From Negadavirga shengliensis (GTDB lineage Bacteria > Bacteroidota > Bacteroidia > Cytophagales > Cyclobacteriaceae), in contig NZ_JBHSJJ010000010.1 in NCBI RefSeq assembly GCF_042652345.1, positions 124,001 through 188,000 on the forward strand: a DNA stretch of 64,000 nt, written 5' to 3'. Every line of letters begins with the position of its first letter. Position 1 is the first letter of the stretch. A program made the translations under genes and the position numbers. Below are positions 1 through 10,700 of the stretch, piece by piece. The notes beneath the pieces were generated by a model, which was given only the letters and a program-made list of their open reading frames with translations, did no database searches and was not told where the DNA came from.

Positions 1-321
1 GCGGATGAGATCTTCGACGTCGTAGAAAACATGCCTACTCCTCCGGGAGGAATGGAAGGATGGAACAAATACCTTCAGAAAAACCTAAAATACCCTACAC
101 AAGCCAGAAGGATGGGGATTGAAGGAACGGTTTATGTCGTGTTTGTGGTGAACACAGACGGGTCTATTCAAGATGTCGATATTTTGAGAGGTATCGGCGG
201 AGGATGTGACGAAGAGGCCATGAGGGTAGTTAGAGAAGCCCCAGCCTGGGAGCCTGGAAGACAGAGAGGTAGACCGGTAAGGGTAAAAATGAGATTGCCT
301 ATCAGGTTTAAATTGAGCTAA
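1..321 (+). CDS. TonB C-terminal domain protein (5' end outside window)
   Basis: This is the 3' part of a gene that begins before the window; the frame is open from base 1. What remains is a TonB C-terminal domain: the YPxxARRxGIEGTVYVxFxV strand-turn-strand, then DGSI, a GGGCDEEA helix and a final PVRVKMRLPIRF strand just before the stop. TonB-like proteins span the periplasm and pass proton-motive energy from ExbBD to outer-membrane receptors, and many Bacteroidota have several copies. The N-terminal membrane part cannot be seen, so this could instead be a TonB-domain fusion such as a BlaR-type protein. A hairpin with a T-run follows the stop. Confidence 0.85.
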   Translation, partial: ADEIFDVVENMPTPPGGMEGWNKYLQKNLKYPTQARRMGIEGTVYVVFVVNTDGSIQDVDILRGIGGGCDEEAMRVVREAPAWEPGRQRGRPVRVKMRLPIRFKLS

Positions 322-340
322 TAAGCTTAAGCCATAAAAT

Positions 341-374
341 AAAAATGCCATGGAGAAATCTATGGCATTTTTTT
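341..374 (+). terminator. Rho-independent terminator after TonB-domain gene
   Basis: An 11-bp perfect stem (AAAAATGCCAT at 341-351 with ATGGCATTTTT at 362-372) closes a 10-nt loop and runs directly into T residues to 374. It lies 20 bp after the TonB-domain stop and before the DUF2237 gene. Confidence 0.85.
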
Positions 375-428
375 GTTACATAACTGAATCGGGTTTATTC
401 TTATCATCATAATATCTGTTACACGCGA

Positions 429-788
429 ATGAAAACCAATGTATTTGGAGAACCTTTGCAGCCCTGCAGCATGGCTCCTAAAACGGGATTTTACCGGGAT
501 GGATGTTGTAATACAGCGGAAGAGGATACCGGAGTCCATACGGTATGTGCCATTATGACGGAAGAATTTCTGAGTTTCAGTAAAGAAATGGGGAATGACC
601 TCAGTACTCCCCGGCCGCAATGGGGCTTTCCGGGTTTAAATTCCGGTGATCGCTGGTGCATTTGCCTTAGCAGATGGTTGGAAGCCTATCATGCAGGAAA
701 GGCTCCAAAAGTGGTCTTGGAAGCCACCCATGAGAAAAGCCTGTCAGAAATTCCTTTGGAGGAATTGATAAAATTTGCTGAGAAATAA
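429..788 (+). CDS. DUF2237 family protein
   Basis: This 119-residue soluble protein matches the DUF2237 family: N-terminal NVFGEPLQPCS, GFYRDGCCNT, a VCAIMTEEFLxFS block and the conserved PGLNxGDRWCICxxRW near residue 70-85. The conserved cysteines (two adjacent in DGCC, two in WCIC) are family hallmarks; whether they bind metal is not known to me. The length is typical for the family. It stands alone after a terminator and converges on yicC with 7 bp between the stops. The biochemical role is unknown. Confidence 0.85.
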   Translation: MKTNVFGEPLQPCSMAPKTGFYRDGCCNTAEEDTGVHTVCAIMTEEFLSFSKEMGNDLSTPRPQWGFPGLNSGDRWCICLSRWLEAYHAGKAPKVVLEATHEKSLSEIPLEELIKFAEK

Positions 789-795
789 AATGCCG

Positions 796-1674
796 TTATA
801 AAATGTTCAAAGCCTGTTCTTTAATTTTTTCCAGTTCATCTTTCATATTGATGACCAGCCTCTGAATTTCAGCATCGTTTGCTTTGGACCCGATGGTGTT
901 GATCTCCCTGCCGATTTCCTGGCTGATGAACCCTAGTTTCTTACCTTGAGAGTTGTTTGCCTCTAACACATCGGAAAATAGATCCAAATGGGTGTGCAGT
1001 CTCGTTATTTCCTCAGAAACATCCAGTTTTTCAAAATAATAGATCAACTCCTGTTCAAACCGGTTCTCATCAAAAGACTGGTCTTCCATCCATTCCGAAA
1101 AATTTTGCCGGATCTTGCTTACCAGCTTTTCCTTTCTTCTGGGCAATTCCGTTTTTATTTTTTCCAGGCTGTCAGCAATCGCCGTGAGGTTTTCCCTGAA
1201 TTTTCCCAATAATGCCTCTCCCTCCTGTTTCCTGAAACCGTCACATCGAACCGATGCCTTTGTCAACACTTCTTTTAAGGTTTCCCATTCGAGACTCCCC
1301 TCCGGTTTCTCCGTATTCGCTACACACACATTGGGCGATTGCAATGCCAGTTTGAATATATCAGACGGCCTTTCTCCTACGGTGGCCGCCATTTCCCTGT
1401 ATTTGGAATAATAAGTTCTGAATAAAGCCTCGTTGATAACAATCGGAAGTTCATCCTCCTTTTTTGAAGCAAACTCAATGGTGATGCTGACTTTGCCTCT
1501 CTCCAATATGCCGGCGATAATGTTTCTTATTTCCAATTCACGATCAGAAAACTGCTTCGGCGATTTGATACTAAGGTCCAGAAACTTGGAATTCAGGGTT
1601 TTGATTTCAACCTGAACGACAAATTCCTCATTTTCTAAATTGGCCAGGCCATAGCCGGTCATTGATTTTATCAT
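796..1674 (-). CDS. YicC family endoribonuclease
   Basis: YicC/YloC-family protein of about 292 residues, the usual length. It has the canonical N-terminus MIKSMTGYG at 1674, which decides the start; a frame extension to 1701 adds nine residues the family lacks. The N-terminal YicC domain (about 1-155) is followed by the DUF1908-type C-terminal region, with the conserved EITRLxTHLDLF segment and GKKLGFISQEIGREINTIGSKAND near the end. Family members are RNases that act in RNA turnover and stationary-phase physiology. It is the last gene of a minus-strand group, 28 bp after the large propeller/barrel gene. Confidence 0.9.
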   Translation of the reverse strand: MIKSMTGYGLANLENEEFVVQVEIKTLNSKFLDLSIKSPKQFSDRELEIRNIIAGILERGKVSITIEFASKKEDELPIVINEALFRTYYSKYREMAATVGERPSDIFKLALQSPNVCVANTEKPEGSLEWETLKEVLTKASVRCDGFRKQEGEALLGKFRENLTAIADSLEKIKTELPRRKEKLVSKIRQNFSEWMEDQSFDENRFEQELIYYFEKLDVSEEITRLHTHLDLFSDVLEANNSQGKKLGFISQEIGREINTIGSKANDAEIQRLVINMKDELEKIKEQALNIL

Positions 1675-1702
1675 AGATATAAAATAAATTGAAAAAAACA
1701 TG

Positions 1703-4700
1703 TTAAAAATTATACCCCAAAGTTACATAAAATCTGGTTTTCTCTGTGGTATAATTCCTTATCGGTCTGGCAGCGTCAAATTTCACATAATAATTCAACA
1801 AAACCGTTCTAATCCCTGCCCCGTAGCTTTGAAGCCATGGATTATTAAAATTGTTCAAGGTGATGACAAAAGGAGACCCCTCCGTATTGATTATTTCTGT
1901 ATTTTGGTCATTTACCCTTTCCCAGGGAGCTGCATTTGACCAGGAAGACCCCGCATCGTAAAAGCCCACCAATTGGAAATTCCTGATGAAATTAGAAGTG
2001 ATGTTTCCCCGGGACAAATAGGAAAACAAAGGGATGCGCAGCTCGGAGCTAAAGGTAATCACATTGTTACCCCTGATCTCATCATAATCATACCCCCTTA
2101 AGTCCACAAACTCGGCAAAAAGAATATTGGAATTTTCAACTCCTGAAACATTTCTGACCGGAGAAACCTCAGGGCGGTTAGTGGGTGGCTGATAAAATTG
2201 GTTAAACAGCCAATTGTCCATCCCACCTACAAGGTATTTCTGGGGGTTTTGGCCAAAGAAACTCCCCGCAAACAACCGTGTGGCCAGGGTAATGTTTTTA
2301 TGGACCTTTTGATAATTCCTCAAATCCAAATACAGGTTACTGAAAGAACGTTCGGGCAAATTCAGTCCCTGATAATGTGTTAAGCCGACTTTTCCTTTAA
2401 AGCCCTGTTCCATATAGAGTCCCAACAGCTTTGTTTTGTCAATCACAAGTTCGGCCCTGCCACCGACGTAGTTGACGTCCAGCCTGTTTTGCTCTCCTTC
2501 TGAGCCCCGCAATACGGAATCCGGATTCAGGTTGAAATATTGGGTTTTCGCCACAAATGGCGTAACGCTAACCCGGGTACTCACCGACAAGGGATAGGCG
2601 ATCCCGATTTCCGACTTGGTAAGCACGTATTTTTGAAAGGTGAGGTCACCTTCACTCCTCTGGATAGCCCTGCGGTCAAAGCGTCCCCTGATATCAAATC
2701 TGTATTTCAGGTACTCATATTCAAAAAACACGTCACTGCCTGACCTGAAATCAAGCGCCGCCATGATCCCCCCCCGGATGGAGTGGTTATCCAACAAGTC
2801 GGTCATCCTACCGGTAAGATTTATTCCAAACCCTCTTAAAGGGTCGACGACAAAGGATGTATTTAAGCTGGTTGTTATAAATTGCGGAATGTATCTTCTC
2901 GGACCCTGGACCCTTTTCACCATGGCCTGCTGCCTGAACGCATCAAGAATATTACTTCTTCTATCCGCCGTCATACCTCGTTGTGGCTGTTGCTGTTGCT
3001 GCTGAAGCATCTCCGGTTCAGTCAGGTCGGGGATGGTATCGAAGGTGTAATTGTCCGTATCCAGCCCGCCTTCTCTTTCAAATCTCAAACGGTCTAAGTT
3101 GATGGCCCCTGTTTGTGGGACAGTATCCGCCGCCGCATTCCTGTCTTCTTCAACCGATGGAACCTCTACCGGTTCTCCCATCATCAATGATTCGAGATCT
3201 ACGCCGGTGATGGTGGTGTCTGCCTCCACGGGCGGCTTAGATTCGGTGGCGGCATCTTCCGCATCCCCATCCATCATCAGGTCTTCCAACCGGATGTCCA
3301 ATTCACCATCCGAAAGCTGTTTTGCCTCCTCTTCAGGAATGGGGTCAGCTGACGGATCGTCTTCTTTTTCACCGTCCCGGTCTTCCTCCTCCTGTTCCCT
3401 GTTAATTCGCCTGCTGGAAATTCTCTCATTCAGCGCCCTTGCCTGCTCAAATTGAACCCTGGGTGTGCTTGGGGTGAACTGGTCCATATTGGGAAAATTT
3501 TCCAGAACCAGTTTACTTTGGCGGCCATCTCTCACCGAATAAGCCCATTTGTTGGAAGCCAGGTTGTAATCAAATGTCTCAAGGCTTTTGTCGAAAGCAG
3601 AAACCTGACTGGATATGTTGCTTCCCAACCCAACCCGCATGATGTTCATGATACCGCTTTGTTCACTCAAATGAAGGATGGTGGTATTGTTAAGTTTCCT
3701 GGGTTGCAGGTTAATGTGATTGACATTTGTCAGCCTGGTATCTACGATGGAATCACCTATTTCCATCATGTACAGGTTAAAATAATCCGGCAGGTTGTGT
3801 ACATCTACATTCCCCGTTAAAAGGCTATCCGGGAGATCCGCTTTATTGGAAGCATAAATAATTGTAGAGTCATTGAGAAAAAGCGGGGTCTTATTGTCAA
3901 ATATATCATTGGTAAGCCTCCTTCCCTGGCCTCTCATGTTCAAGGTATAGATATCTGTACGGCCGTTATTGATGGCAGAGAGCACCATGGTCCTCCCATT
4001 GGGTGCAAAATTAAGATCAAGTATCTGGGTGATGTTTCGGAGAAAAATTTTATCCTGACTGCTGCCGTCAATGGCCCGCATTCTCAACGTGGTCACCCCC
4101 CTTTTGAAAGTCCCTATTACCAGGTTTAAGGTATCTTTCCAGGCAATCGCCGGGGAAGAATAATTTGCCTCCTGATCAAAGGAAGCATAGCCTCCTTTAA
4201 AAATTACCCTTTCCCTGTTGTTGGAAAGATCCCGGACCTTCACCTTATGCCTGCCTTCCGTGTTGATCACATAGGCCAGGTGTTTTCCGTCCGGACTGAA
4301 GCGAATACTGGTGATAGCCCCAAATTTGTTTCTGGATGTTTCCGCAATGACGTTATTCCTATTAATATCTTTGAAGGTGTCCAATACCTGTTTGTTCAAT
4401 CCGGTATAAAAAGTCTGCCATTCCGTTTTAAAATCCCTGAAGCGTCTGCCCAATGTATTGGCTATACTGTTTTCCTCATTCCTGTTGATGCGGCTCAGGT
4501 TCAGGATGCTTGATATGTATCTTCGCCCATATTTTTCCACTATATAGTTCCATATAGACTGTCCCACCAAAGCAGCTTCCTCATTTTGCAGTTTGAAAAG
4601 TTTGGGATTGTCGTTGTCTTTAAGGTAATGTCTTACAAAATCATCCATTTCCAAACTCCACCCGTGCGCCAGGTACATCGCAGCCCCATCAATGAACCAA

Positions 4701-5212
4701 TCAGGGAAGTTATTGATCAAATTGGCTTGAAAGGCATCAGAAATACTGGAGCCATACAACATTTCCTCTATGATGATTTTGGAGGTATTATAAACCAGTT
4801 CCTTCTTAAAGGATTCCCAGGAACCGGTATAAGGCACTTCGGCCAAAAGTTTGCTGAAAAATGTCTGTCCGTCTACTGTAAAATTATTGTTGTTAAGGCT
4901 AAGGTTACTTTGTAACAACTCCTGCCTGGAATTGTAGATAAATATTTTCGGCTTGGTATAGGCTACGTAACCTATGGATTGCGTCAGTTTGTCGAACTCC
5001 CCTTCCAGAAAATCAATGGCCATCCTAGCATTCGCCCGGCCTCCATCATAGTAATAGACCTCAAAGTTATTGGAATTAAAAAAATGCCATTCTTTGTTTT
5101 TGTGCTGGATTCTGTTTTTGCCAAATCTTTCCTGATCAAACTGCGCCCATCCTGGCACAGCCCCATAAAGACAGCACATAAACCATATAAGTGATAGAAA
5201 TCTAATTTTCAT
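1703..5212 (-). CDS. Peptidase MA-like / beta-propeller / Omp85-like barrel protein
   Basis: A 1169-residue exported protein. A signal peptide ends near residue 23 (PGWAQ). A peptidase-MA-like domain (about 45-260) has the WFIDGAAMYLA helix, but the expected HExxH zinc motif is absent (IIIEEM in its place), so it looks non-catalytic. TolB/PD40 propeller blades fill about 290-590 (SPDGKHLAYV, APNGRTMVLS). An acidic low-complexity linker with a run of six Gln covers about 610-780. From about 790 to the end there are repeated amphipathic strands finishing in a terminal aromatic strand (FYVTLGYNF), as in Omp85/surface-antigen barrels. This architecture recurs in Bacteroidota without a proven role; an outer-membrane location is inferred. 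It sits between an FAD oxidoreductase and yicC. Confidence 0.85.
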   Translation of the reverse strand: MKIRFLSLIWFMCCLYGAVPGWAQFDQERFGKNRIQHKNKEWHFFNSNNFEVYYYDGGRANARMAIDFLEGEFDKLTQSIGYVAYTKPKIFIYNSRQELLQSNLSLNNNNFTVDGQTFFSKLLAEVPYTGSWESFKKELVYNTSKIIIEEMLYGSSISDAFQANLINNFPDWFIDGAAMYLAHGWSLEMDDFVRHYLKDNDNPKLFKLQNEEAALVGQSIWNYIVEKYGRRYISSILNLSRINRNEENSIANTLGRRFRDFKTEWQTFYTGLNKQVLDTFKDINRNNVIAETSRNKFGAITSIRFSPDGKHLAYVINTEGRHKVKVRDLSNNRERVIFKGGYASFDQEANYSSPAIAWKDTLNLVIGTFKRGVTTLRMRAIDGSSQDKIFLRNITQILDLNFAPNGRTMVLSAINNGRTDIYTLNMRGQGRRLTNDIFDNKTPLFLNDSTIIYASNKADLPDSLLTGNVDVHNLPDYFNLYMMEIGDSIVDTRLTNVNHINLQPRKLNNTTILHLSEQSGIMNIMRVGLGSNISSQVSAFDKSLETFDYNLASNKWAYSVRDGRQSKLVLENFPNMDQFTPSTPRVQFEQARALNERISSRRINREQEEEDRDGEKEDDPSADPIPEEEAKQLSDGELDIRLEDLMMDGDAEDAATESKPPVEADTTITGVDLESLMMGEPVEVPSVEEDRNAAADTVPQTGAINLDRLRFEREGGLDTDNYTFDTIPDLTEPEMLQQQQQQPQRGMTADRRSNILDAFRQQAMVKRVQGPRRYIPQFITTSLNTSFVVDPLRGFGINLTGRMTDLLDNHSIRGGIMAALDFRSGSDVFFEYEYLKYRFDIRGRFDRRAIQRSEGDLTFQKYVLTKSEIGIAYPLSVSTRVSVTPFVAKTQYFNLNPDSVLRGSEGEQNRLDVNYVGGRAELVIDKTKLLGLYMEQGFKGKVGLTHYQGLNLPERSFSNLYLDLRNYQKVHKNITLATRLFAGSFFGQNPQKYLVGGMDNWLFNQFYQPPTNRPEVSPVRNVSGVENSNILFAEFVDLRGYDYDEIRGNNVITFSSELRIPLFSYLSRGNITSNFIRNFQLVGFYDAGSSWSNAAPWERVNDQNTEIINTEGSPFVITLNNFNNPWLQSYGAGIRTVLLNYYVKFDAARPIRNYTTEKTRFYVTLGYNF

Positions 5213-5244
5213 ATGCTCACCTCACATGTGTTGATTCTAATGTT

Positions 5245-6297
5245 TTAAATATACTTAAAAAAACGATTTATGTTTACTTCTTTTTGAGGTTCCTTATTCA
5301 AAATTAATAAATTTATCATCTCTTCACTAAAATACGGAGCCAGAGAAACCCCCTTCGTGCCCAAGCCACTGAAAACATAAACGTTTTTGTATTCAGGATG
5401 TTTTCCCAAAAAGGGCCTTCGGTCAATTGTCGCAGGTCTTATTCCCGCTTTTTGCCCCAGAATGCGCTTCACAGGGATATTAAAAAGCTCGTTCAATTTC
5501 CCCAGAATCTCTTTCCTGGCCTTCTCCGTGGGAACAACGGTAAGTTCCCCTTTTTCATAGTTGGAACCCACTTTTGCCACACCCTTACCCAGATCTATCC
5601 TGAAGACACCCCTGTTGATGATTTCTCTTGCTTCAAAATCCTGGGCTATCGTCAGCACTTCCCCTTTCACCGGCGCAAAAGGCAGCCATTTGAAGTATCT
5701 GCTTTCACTTGCCCCCAACCCATTTGTATAAACAATCCCCTTAGCCTTAATCCCGTGATAAGCCATTGTCCGGCCGGTAATTTTCAGGTCGTCTTCCACA
5801 AACTCTCCTCTGGTGATAGCCCCCTGCTTTTCCAGCCAACCCGCATATTTCGACAAGAACACCGGTATGTCCAGATAACCTGATCTAGCCAGCGCTACCC
5901 CTCCATACGGGTCATTTAACCCGCGGTATCTCGAACGGGTGGCTATTTCCCTGACGAATGGCGCATATTGTGGATCGGCGCTTTTCGCCATCCATTCGTT
6001 CTGTTCTTCTACCGAGAGAAATGGCCTGTAAATGGCTACGGGATGGAGTATTTTTTCCCCAATAACCTTTTCTATTTTTTTGTAAAACGGTTCCAATTCG
6101 GAAAAAAGTGTATCTACCTGCCATGTTTTCACCATTTTCCTCCCGGTAACCGGGTTATAAAGACCCGCAGCAACTTTACTGCTCGTATTGTCTTCATCCC
6201 TGTCTATTAAATGCACCTTCAGGCCCGCTTCCAAAAGCCTGTAGGATAAAACACTGCCGGCCAATCCCTGGCCTATAAGTAAAAAATCCACTTCCAT
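5245..6297 (-). CDS. FAD-dependent oxidoreductase (DadA/glycine oxidase type)
   Basis: This 350-residue flavoenzyme has an N-terminal dinucleotide-binding site (GQGLAG, residues 9-14, followed by a Rossmann helix and LIDRDE) and the DAO-fold C-terminal motif GxGTKGVSLAPY. The family oxidises amine or amino-acid substrates, but its substrate cannot be read from sequence. The start is the ATG at 6297 (MEVDFLLIGQG); the frame extends only two codons further to a TTG. No signal peptide is seen, so it should be cytosolic. It is divergent from the MBL-fold gene and lies 32 bp upstream of the MA/propeller gene, probably in one transcript with it and yicC. Confidence 0.85.
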   Translation of the reverse strand: MEVDFLLIGQGLAGSVLSYRLLEAGLKVHLIDRDEDNTSSKVAAGLYNPVTGRKMVKTWQVDTLFSELEPFYKKIEKVIGEKILHPVAIYRPFLSVEEQNEWMAKSADPQYAPFVREIATRSRYRGLNDPYGGVALARSGYLDIPVFLSKYAGWLEKQGAITRGEFVEDDLKITGRTMAYHGIKAKGIVYTNGLGASESRYFKWLPFAPVKGEVLTIAQDFEAREIINRGVFRIDLGKGVAKVGSNYEKGELTVVPTEKARKEILGKLNELFNIPVKRILGQKAGIRPATIDRRPFLGKHPEYKNVYVFSGLGTKGVSLAPYFSEEMINLLILNKEPQKEVNINRFFKYI

Positions 6298-6356
6298 GCC
6301 CAAAAGTAAATCATTCTTTGTTATTTTGAAGAGTCAAACACCAAGCAATAAACAAA

Positions 6357-7010
6357 ATGTTAAATATAAAGTCCTTTACTTTTAATCCTTTTATGGAAAA
6401 CACCTATGTGCTGTATGACGAATCAAAAGAGGCCGTCATCATTGACCCTGGGTGTTATGAGAAGCGGGAAAAGGCCATGCTGTTCGATTTCATCAAAATG
6501 GAGGGTCTTACCCCTGTGAAACTGCTTAATACCCATTGTCATATAGATCATGTATTAGGCAATGCATTTGTCAAAAACACCTATGACATTCCGCTTTGGT
6601 TTCATGAGGATGAAAGCCAAATTTTAAAGGCCGTTCCCGCTTATGCCCCAAACTACGGATTCCCGCAGTACCAGGAAAGTAAAGCGGACCATTATATCAG
6701 GGAAGGGGAATGGATTAATTTCGGCCAAAGCAGGCTCTTGTCCATCCTGGTACCCGGACATTCACCCGGTCATTTGGTTTTTTACCACGAACCTACCCTG
6801 GAATGTATCGGCGGCGATACCCTCTTTCAGGGAAGCATCGGCCGTACCGACCTGCCGGGAGGAGATCATGACACCTTATTGGACGCCATAAAAACAAAAC
6901 TTTTTTTCTTGCCAGACGAGGTAACCGTCTATCCCGGCCATGGTCCAGCCACTCAAATTGGGGAAGAGAAAACCAACAATCCATTTGTGGGCAAATACGC
7001 ACGGTTTTGA
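6357..7010 (+). CDS. MBL-fold metallo-hydrolase (glyoxalase II-like)
   Basis: A 217-residue metallo-beta-lactamase-fold hydrolase. The HxHxDH zinc signature (THCHIDH, residues 59-65) is intact, with the later metal ligands in PGHSPGHLVFY, GGDTLFQGSIGRTDLPGG and YPGHGPATQIGEE. It belongs to the short glyoxalase-II-like group (YcbL type), which hydrolyses thioesters such as S-lactoylglutathione analogues; the native substrate is unproven. It is first in a plus-strand run, and its TGA overlaps the TTG start of pssA, suggesting coupled translation. Confidence 0.88.
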   Translation: MLNIKSFTFNPFMENTYVLYDESKEAVIIDPGCYEKREKAMLFDFIKMEGLTPVKLLNTHCHIDHVLGNAFVKNTYDIPLWFHEDESQILKAVPAYAPNYGFPQYQESKADHYIREGEWINFGQSRLLSILVPGHSPGHLVFYHEPTLECIGGDTLFQGSIGRTDLPGGDHDTLLDAIKTKLFFLPDEVTVYPGHGPATQIGEEKTNNPFVGKYARF

Positions 7011-7714
7011 ACATAAAACAGCATATTCCAAACTTTCTGACCTGCCTGAACCTTGTGTCTGGGATGTTGGGCATTTATTTTGTTTTCGAAAGCGGTGTTT
7101 CCGTGGGAGCGTATTTTATATTCGCCGCGGCGTTATTTGACTTTCTTGACGGCCTTGCCGCACGGGTATTAAAAGTACACAGCGAGATAGGGAAACAACT
7201 TGACTCTCTGGCAGACCTGGTCACATTCGGTGTCCTGCCTTCTTTTATCGTGTTTTTTCTGGTTTTAGACGCAGATCCGGAAGTAATTCTTCTTCCTTTT
7301 CTGGCCTTTTTCATAGGGATCCAATCCGCGCTGAGATTAGCTAAATTCAATATTGACGAAAGACAGTCGGACCAGTTTATAGGGCTTCCTACCCCCGCCA
7401 ATGCCCTGTTTTTCTCCACCTTGCCTTTTTTGGCGGACTCGCAGGAATGGGCGGCTGCGTTGATCGGAAACATTTATTTTCTACTGGGACTAACCGTCGT
7501 TTTTTCCCTACTATTGACTGCTGAATTACCCTTACTGGCGTTAAAATTTAAAAAATTCGGTCTATCGGACAATAAATGGCGGTACTTAACCATTTTGATG
7601 TCATGCTTGAGTATTTTGATATGGGGAATCGGGGGAATACCCTTTGCCATTCTTTCCTATATTTGCATATCGGTGATCAGCTACGCTACGGAAAAAAATG
7701 TGGGCCAGACATGA
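7007..7714 (+). CDS. pssA: CDP-diacylglycerol--serine O-phosphatidyltransferase
   Basis: This inner-membrane enzyme makes phosphatidylserine from CDP-diacylglycerol and L-serine, the precursor of phosphatidylethanolamine. The CDP-alcohol phosphotransferase motif D-x2-DG-x2-AR-x8-G-x3-D-x3-D is complete at about residues 44-69 (DFLDGLAAR...GKQLDSLAD). About six hydrophobic segments follow, giving 235 residues, typical for Bacteroidota PssA. The start appears to be TTG at 7007, inside the TTGA overlap with the previous stop, because the N-terminus NIKQHIPNFLTCLNL aligns with the family and the next Met is 19 residues in. It overlaps porU by 17 bp. Confidence 0.92.
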   Translation: MNIKQHIPNFLTCLNLVSGMLGIYFVFESGVSVGAYFIFAAALFDFLDGLAARVLKVHSEIGKQLDSLADLVTFGVLPSFIVFFLVLDADPEVILLPFLAFFIGIQSALRLAKFNIDERQSDQFIGLPTPANALFFSTLPFLADSQEWAAALIGNIYFLLGLTVVFSLLLTAELPLLALKFKKFGLSDNKWRYLTILMSCLSILIWGIGGIPFAILSYICISVISYATEKNVGQT

Positions 7715-10700
7715 GATAAAAGGGTTTTTGGGCTTGCTGTCCATGATGCTCCCATTACAATGGGTTATGGGGCAGGAATATAAATTTCCCATCACGCAGG
7801 AAGGTGTCTATAAAATCACGGCACAGCAGGCCAGGCAGTGGGGCGCCGGCAGTGTGGATGAAATAAGTATTTATGGTTTTGGGGGGATGCTACCACAGAA
7901 ACTTGACAGCAGCATCTTTACATCCGGAGAAATTCCTGTTCAGAAGATAGGCGAAGACCTTTACTTTTATTTGTCTGCTGCCCATCGCATTTTCCTGGAG
8001 GAATCCCATGTAAGCTTCGAACCCCATCTATACACGGACACCCTGCATTATATATTAAATGTCGGGAAACCCTCTACTTCCGAAATAAAAGACAAAGGCG
8101 GACATTCTTTGGCAACGGAGGACCATCTGTCAACCGGTGTGCTGTATCAAATCCAATCCTATAAAAAGGAAGAAGTGAACATCCTCAATTCCGGCAGAAA
8201 ATGGTATGGAGACCGCATGTTTAACGGCAATAGAATCCGAATTCCTTTCAAAAGACCAGAGGGAACCGCTGATCAACCTGTGTGGCTATCTGTATCCGTG
8301 ATGGCCCAGTCGCATGCAGCAAGCCATTTCGAGCTGAATGTGGACAATCAGAACGTGGGGGCACTGCAGGTAGCTTCCGTCCCCAACAGTACTTATGCAG
8401 TGAAGGGAAGAGAAGAAGCGTTTAATGGCTTAACGGCACACGGTTCGCAGGATGAGCTGGCGTTCTCCTGTAGCTTTCAAACAGGCAATCCCAATGGCCT
8501 GGGCTATTTGGATTACGTGTTGGTCGGATTTCCCTTTGCCTCTGACGCGCTTCCCGAGGGTGTCTATTACAACCTTGAGGGCAAAAATATAGACCTGGGT
8601 ACTGCTGCTGCCCAAAAAATCTGGGACGTCACCCGTTTTCACCAAATAGAGGAACTGGGTGAAGAAAGGGAAATTTCTTCTGATATCAGCAAATTTGTAG
8701 TATTTGATCCATCCAATGTCCCTGCGATAAATCAGGTTAAAGCGATCAATGGAACATTAAAAACAGATGATGCTTTTCCGGAATTGCTCATCATTACTTC
8801 CGGAGAACTACAGGGACAAGCCAAGAGGTTGTCGGAACATAAAAACAATACCGGTGTTTCGGCTAAAACTGTCCTCTTGGAGGATATTTATGATCATTTC
8901 GGATATGGCAATCCGGACATCGTTGCCATCCGGAATTTTCTGGCTTACCAATTTCACATTGGAGGCGCATTGAAAAACACCCTTTTCTTCGGCAAGGGTA
9001 CATTTGATTATAAAAACAAACTTGGTGGGAGGCCCAACCTTGTACCCACCTACAGCTCCAGAAGCAGCCTAAATCCCCTTACCACCTACTCTTCGGATGA
9101 TTTTTTCGGTTTTTTACAGATGGGAGAAGGCGAATGGGAAGAATCCCAACAAGGTGACCACCAACTCGACATTGGTACAGGAAGGGTCCCGGCTATCAAC
9201 GTCAGGGAGGCTGCCATCGCGGTAAACAAAATCATTCAATACTCAAGTCTTGAGACGGGAGCAGGGGACTGGAAGAGGAAGGTACTTTTCCTTGCAGATG
9301 ACGGGGACAATAACATCCATCTCCACGATTCCGAAAGCCATGCTGCCTACCTCCATGAAAACAACCCGGAATTTTCCCTTCAAAAACTCTATTTGGACAG
9401 TTATGAACAGGTACAGGCAGGTTCTTCCCAGCGCTCCCCCCAAGCAAAAGAAACGCTCACGGATTACATTGACCGGGGAGTCCTGCTGATCAATTATATC
9501 GGTCACGGTAATGAGACCACCCTGGCCGCAGAAGAACTTTTCACAATCGGTGACATTCGGAATTGGCCCGAAAATGACAAGCTCCCTGTTTTTGTAACGG
9601 CCACTTGTGAATTTGGGCGGCACGACAGTCCATTTATCCGCTCAGGAGCAGAAGAGCTCCTGTTTGCTGAAAAAAAGGGTGCAATAGCCTTACTGACAAC
9701 AGGCAGGCCTGTTTTCAGCAGCATTAATTTTTCTCTCAACAAAGCCTTTATCGAAACAGTATTCATAAGAGAGGGGGGAGAATATATCAGCTTGGGAGAA
9801 ATTTTTAAATACACAAAAAACAACAGTCTCAACGGGGCCTTAAACAGAAACTTTTCACTACTGGGAGACCCTTCTTTAAAACTTAAGTTGCCTGATTATT
9901 GGGGGGAAACTGCGGAATTTTGGGACATTGATGTGGAAACCTCTGTGGATACCTTGGGAGCGCTGCAAAGGGTCCGGTATAAAGGCGCTATTCAGGACCC
10001 GCTTACAGGAGCCCAGGCCAATGGTTTTAACGGCAGTTTCGAAATCGCACTGTATGATAAGGCCCTAATGATGAAAACACTTGGGGACGAAAGTCCTGAA
10101 ACCCATTACAAGGAATATAACAATGCGGTTTTCAGAGGAACAGGGACAGTGGAAGGCGGTGTCTTTGAGGGGGAAATGGTCATCGGTCAACCTATCAAAG
10201 ATGAGTTCGACCTCGGTGTGGTGAGGGTTTTCGCCCGAAATCCACATGACAAGAGGGAGGCGATGGGGGCCAACAAGATCATGGTAGGAGGCATTTCGGA
10301 TAACCTGCAAAACGACAGCGAGGGGCCTTCTATAAAAATAAACATCCTGGACAGTCTTCAATCTGCTAAAAAAATCAATACAAGCCAGGCTCCCATCTGG
10401 ATTTTTTTAAAGGATAAATCCGGCATCAACATCTCAGAAAACAACATTGACCAACAGATCAGCCTCACATTAAATGATCAAATGCCTCGGTTCCTCAACA
10501 GAGATTACCGGAGCCTCCACAGCAGCTATCAAGAAGGATATATCAAAACGACATTAAAAGGTCTCCGTGAAGGCATCAACACCTTGACTGTCCGGGTTTT
10601 TGACAACTTGGGGAATATGTCGGAAAAAACCATGGAAATAGAAGTTTATGGCATCCACAAGCTCAAAATATACGAGGCGGTCAGTTATCCCAATCCGGCC

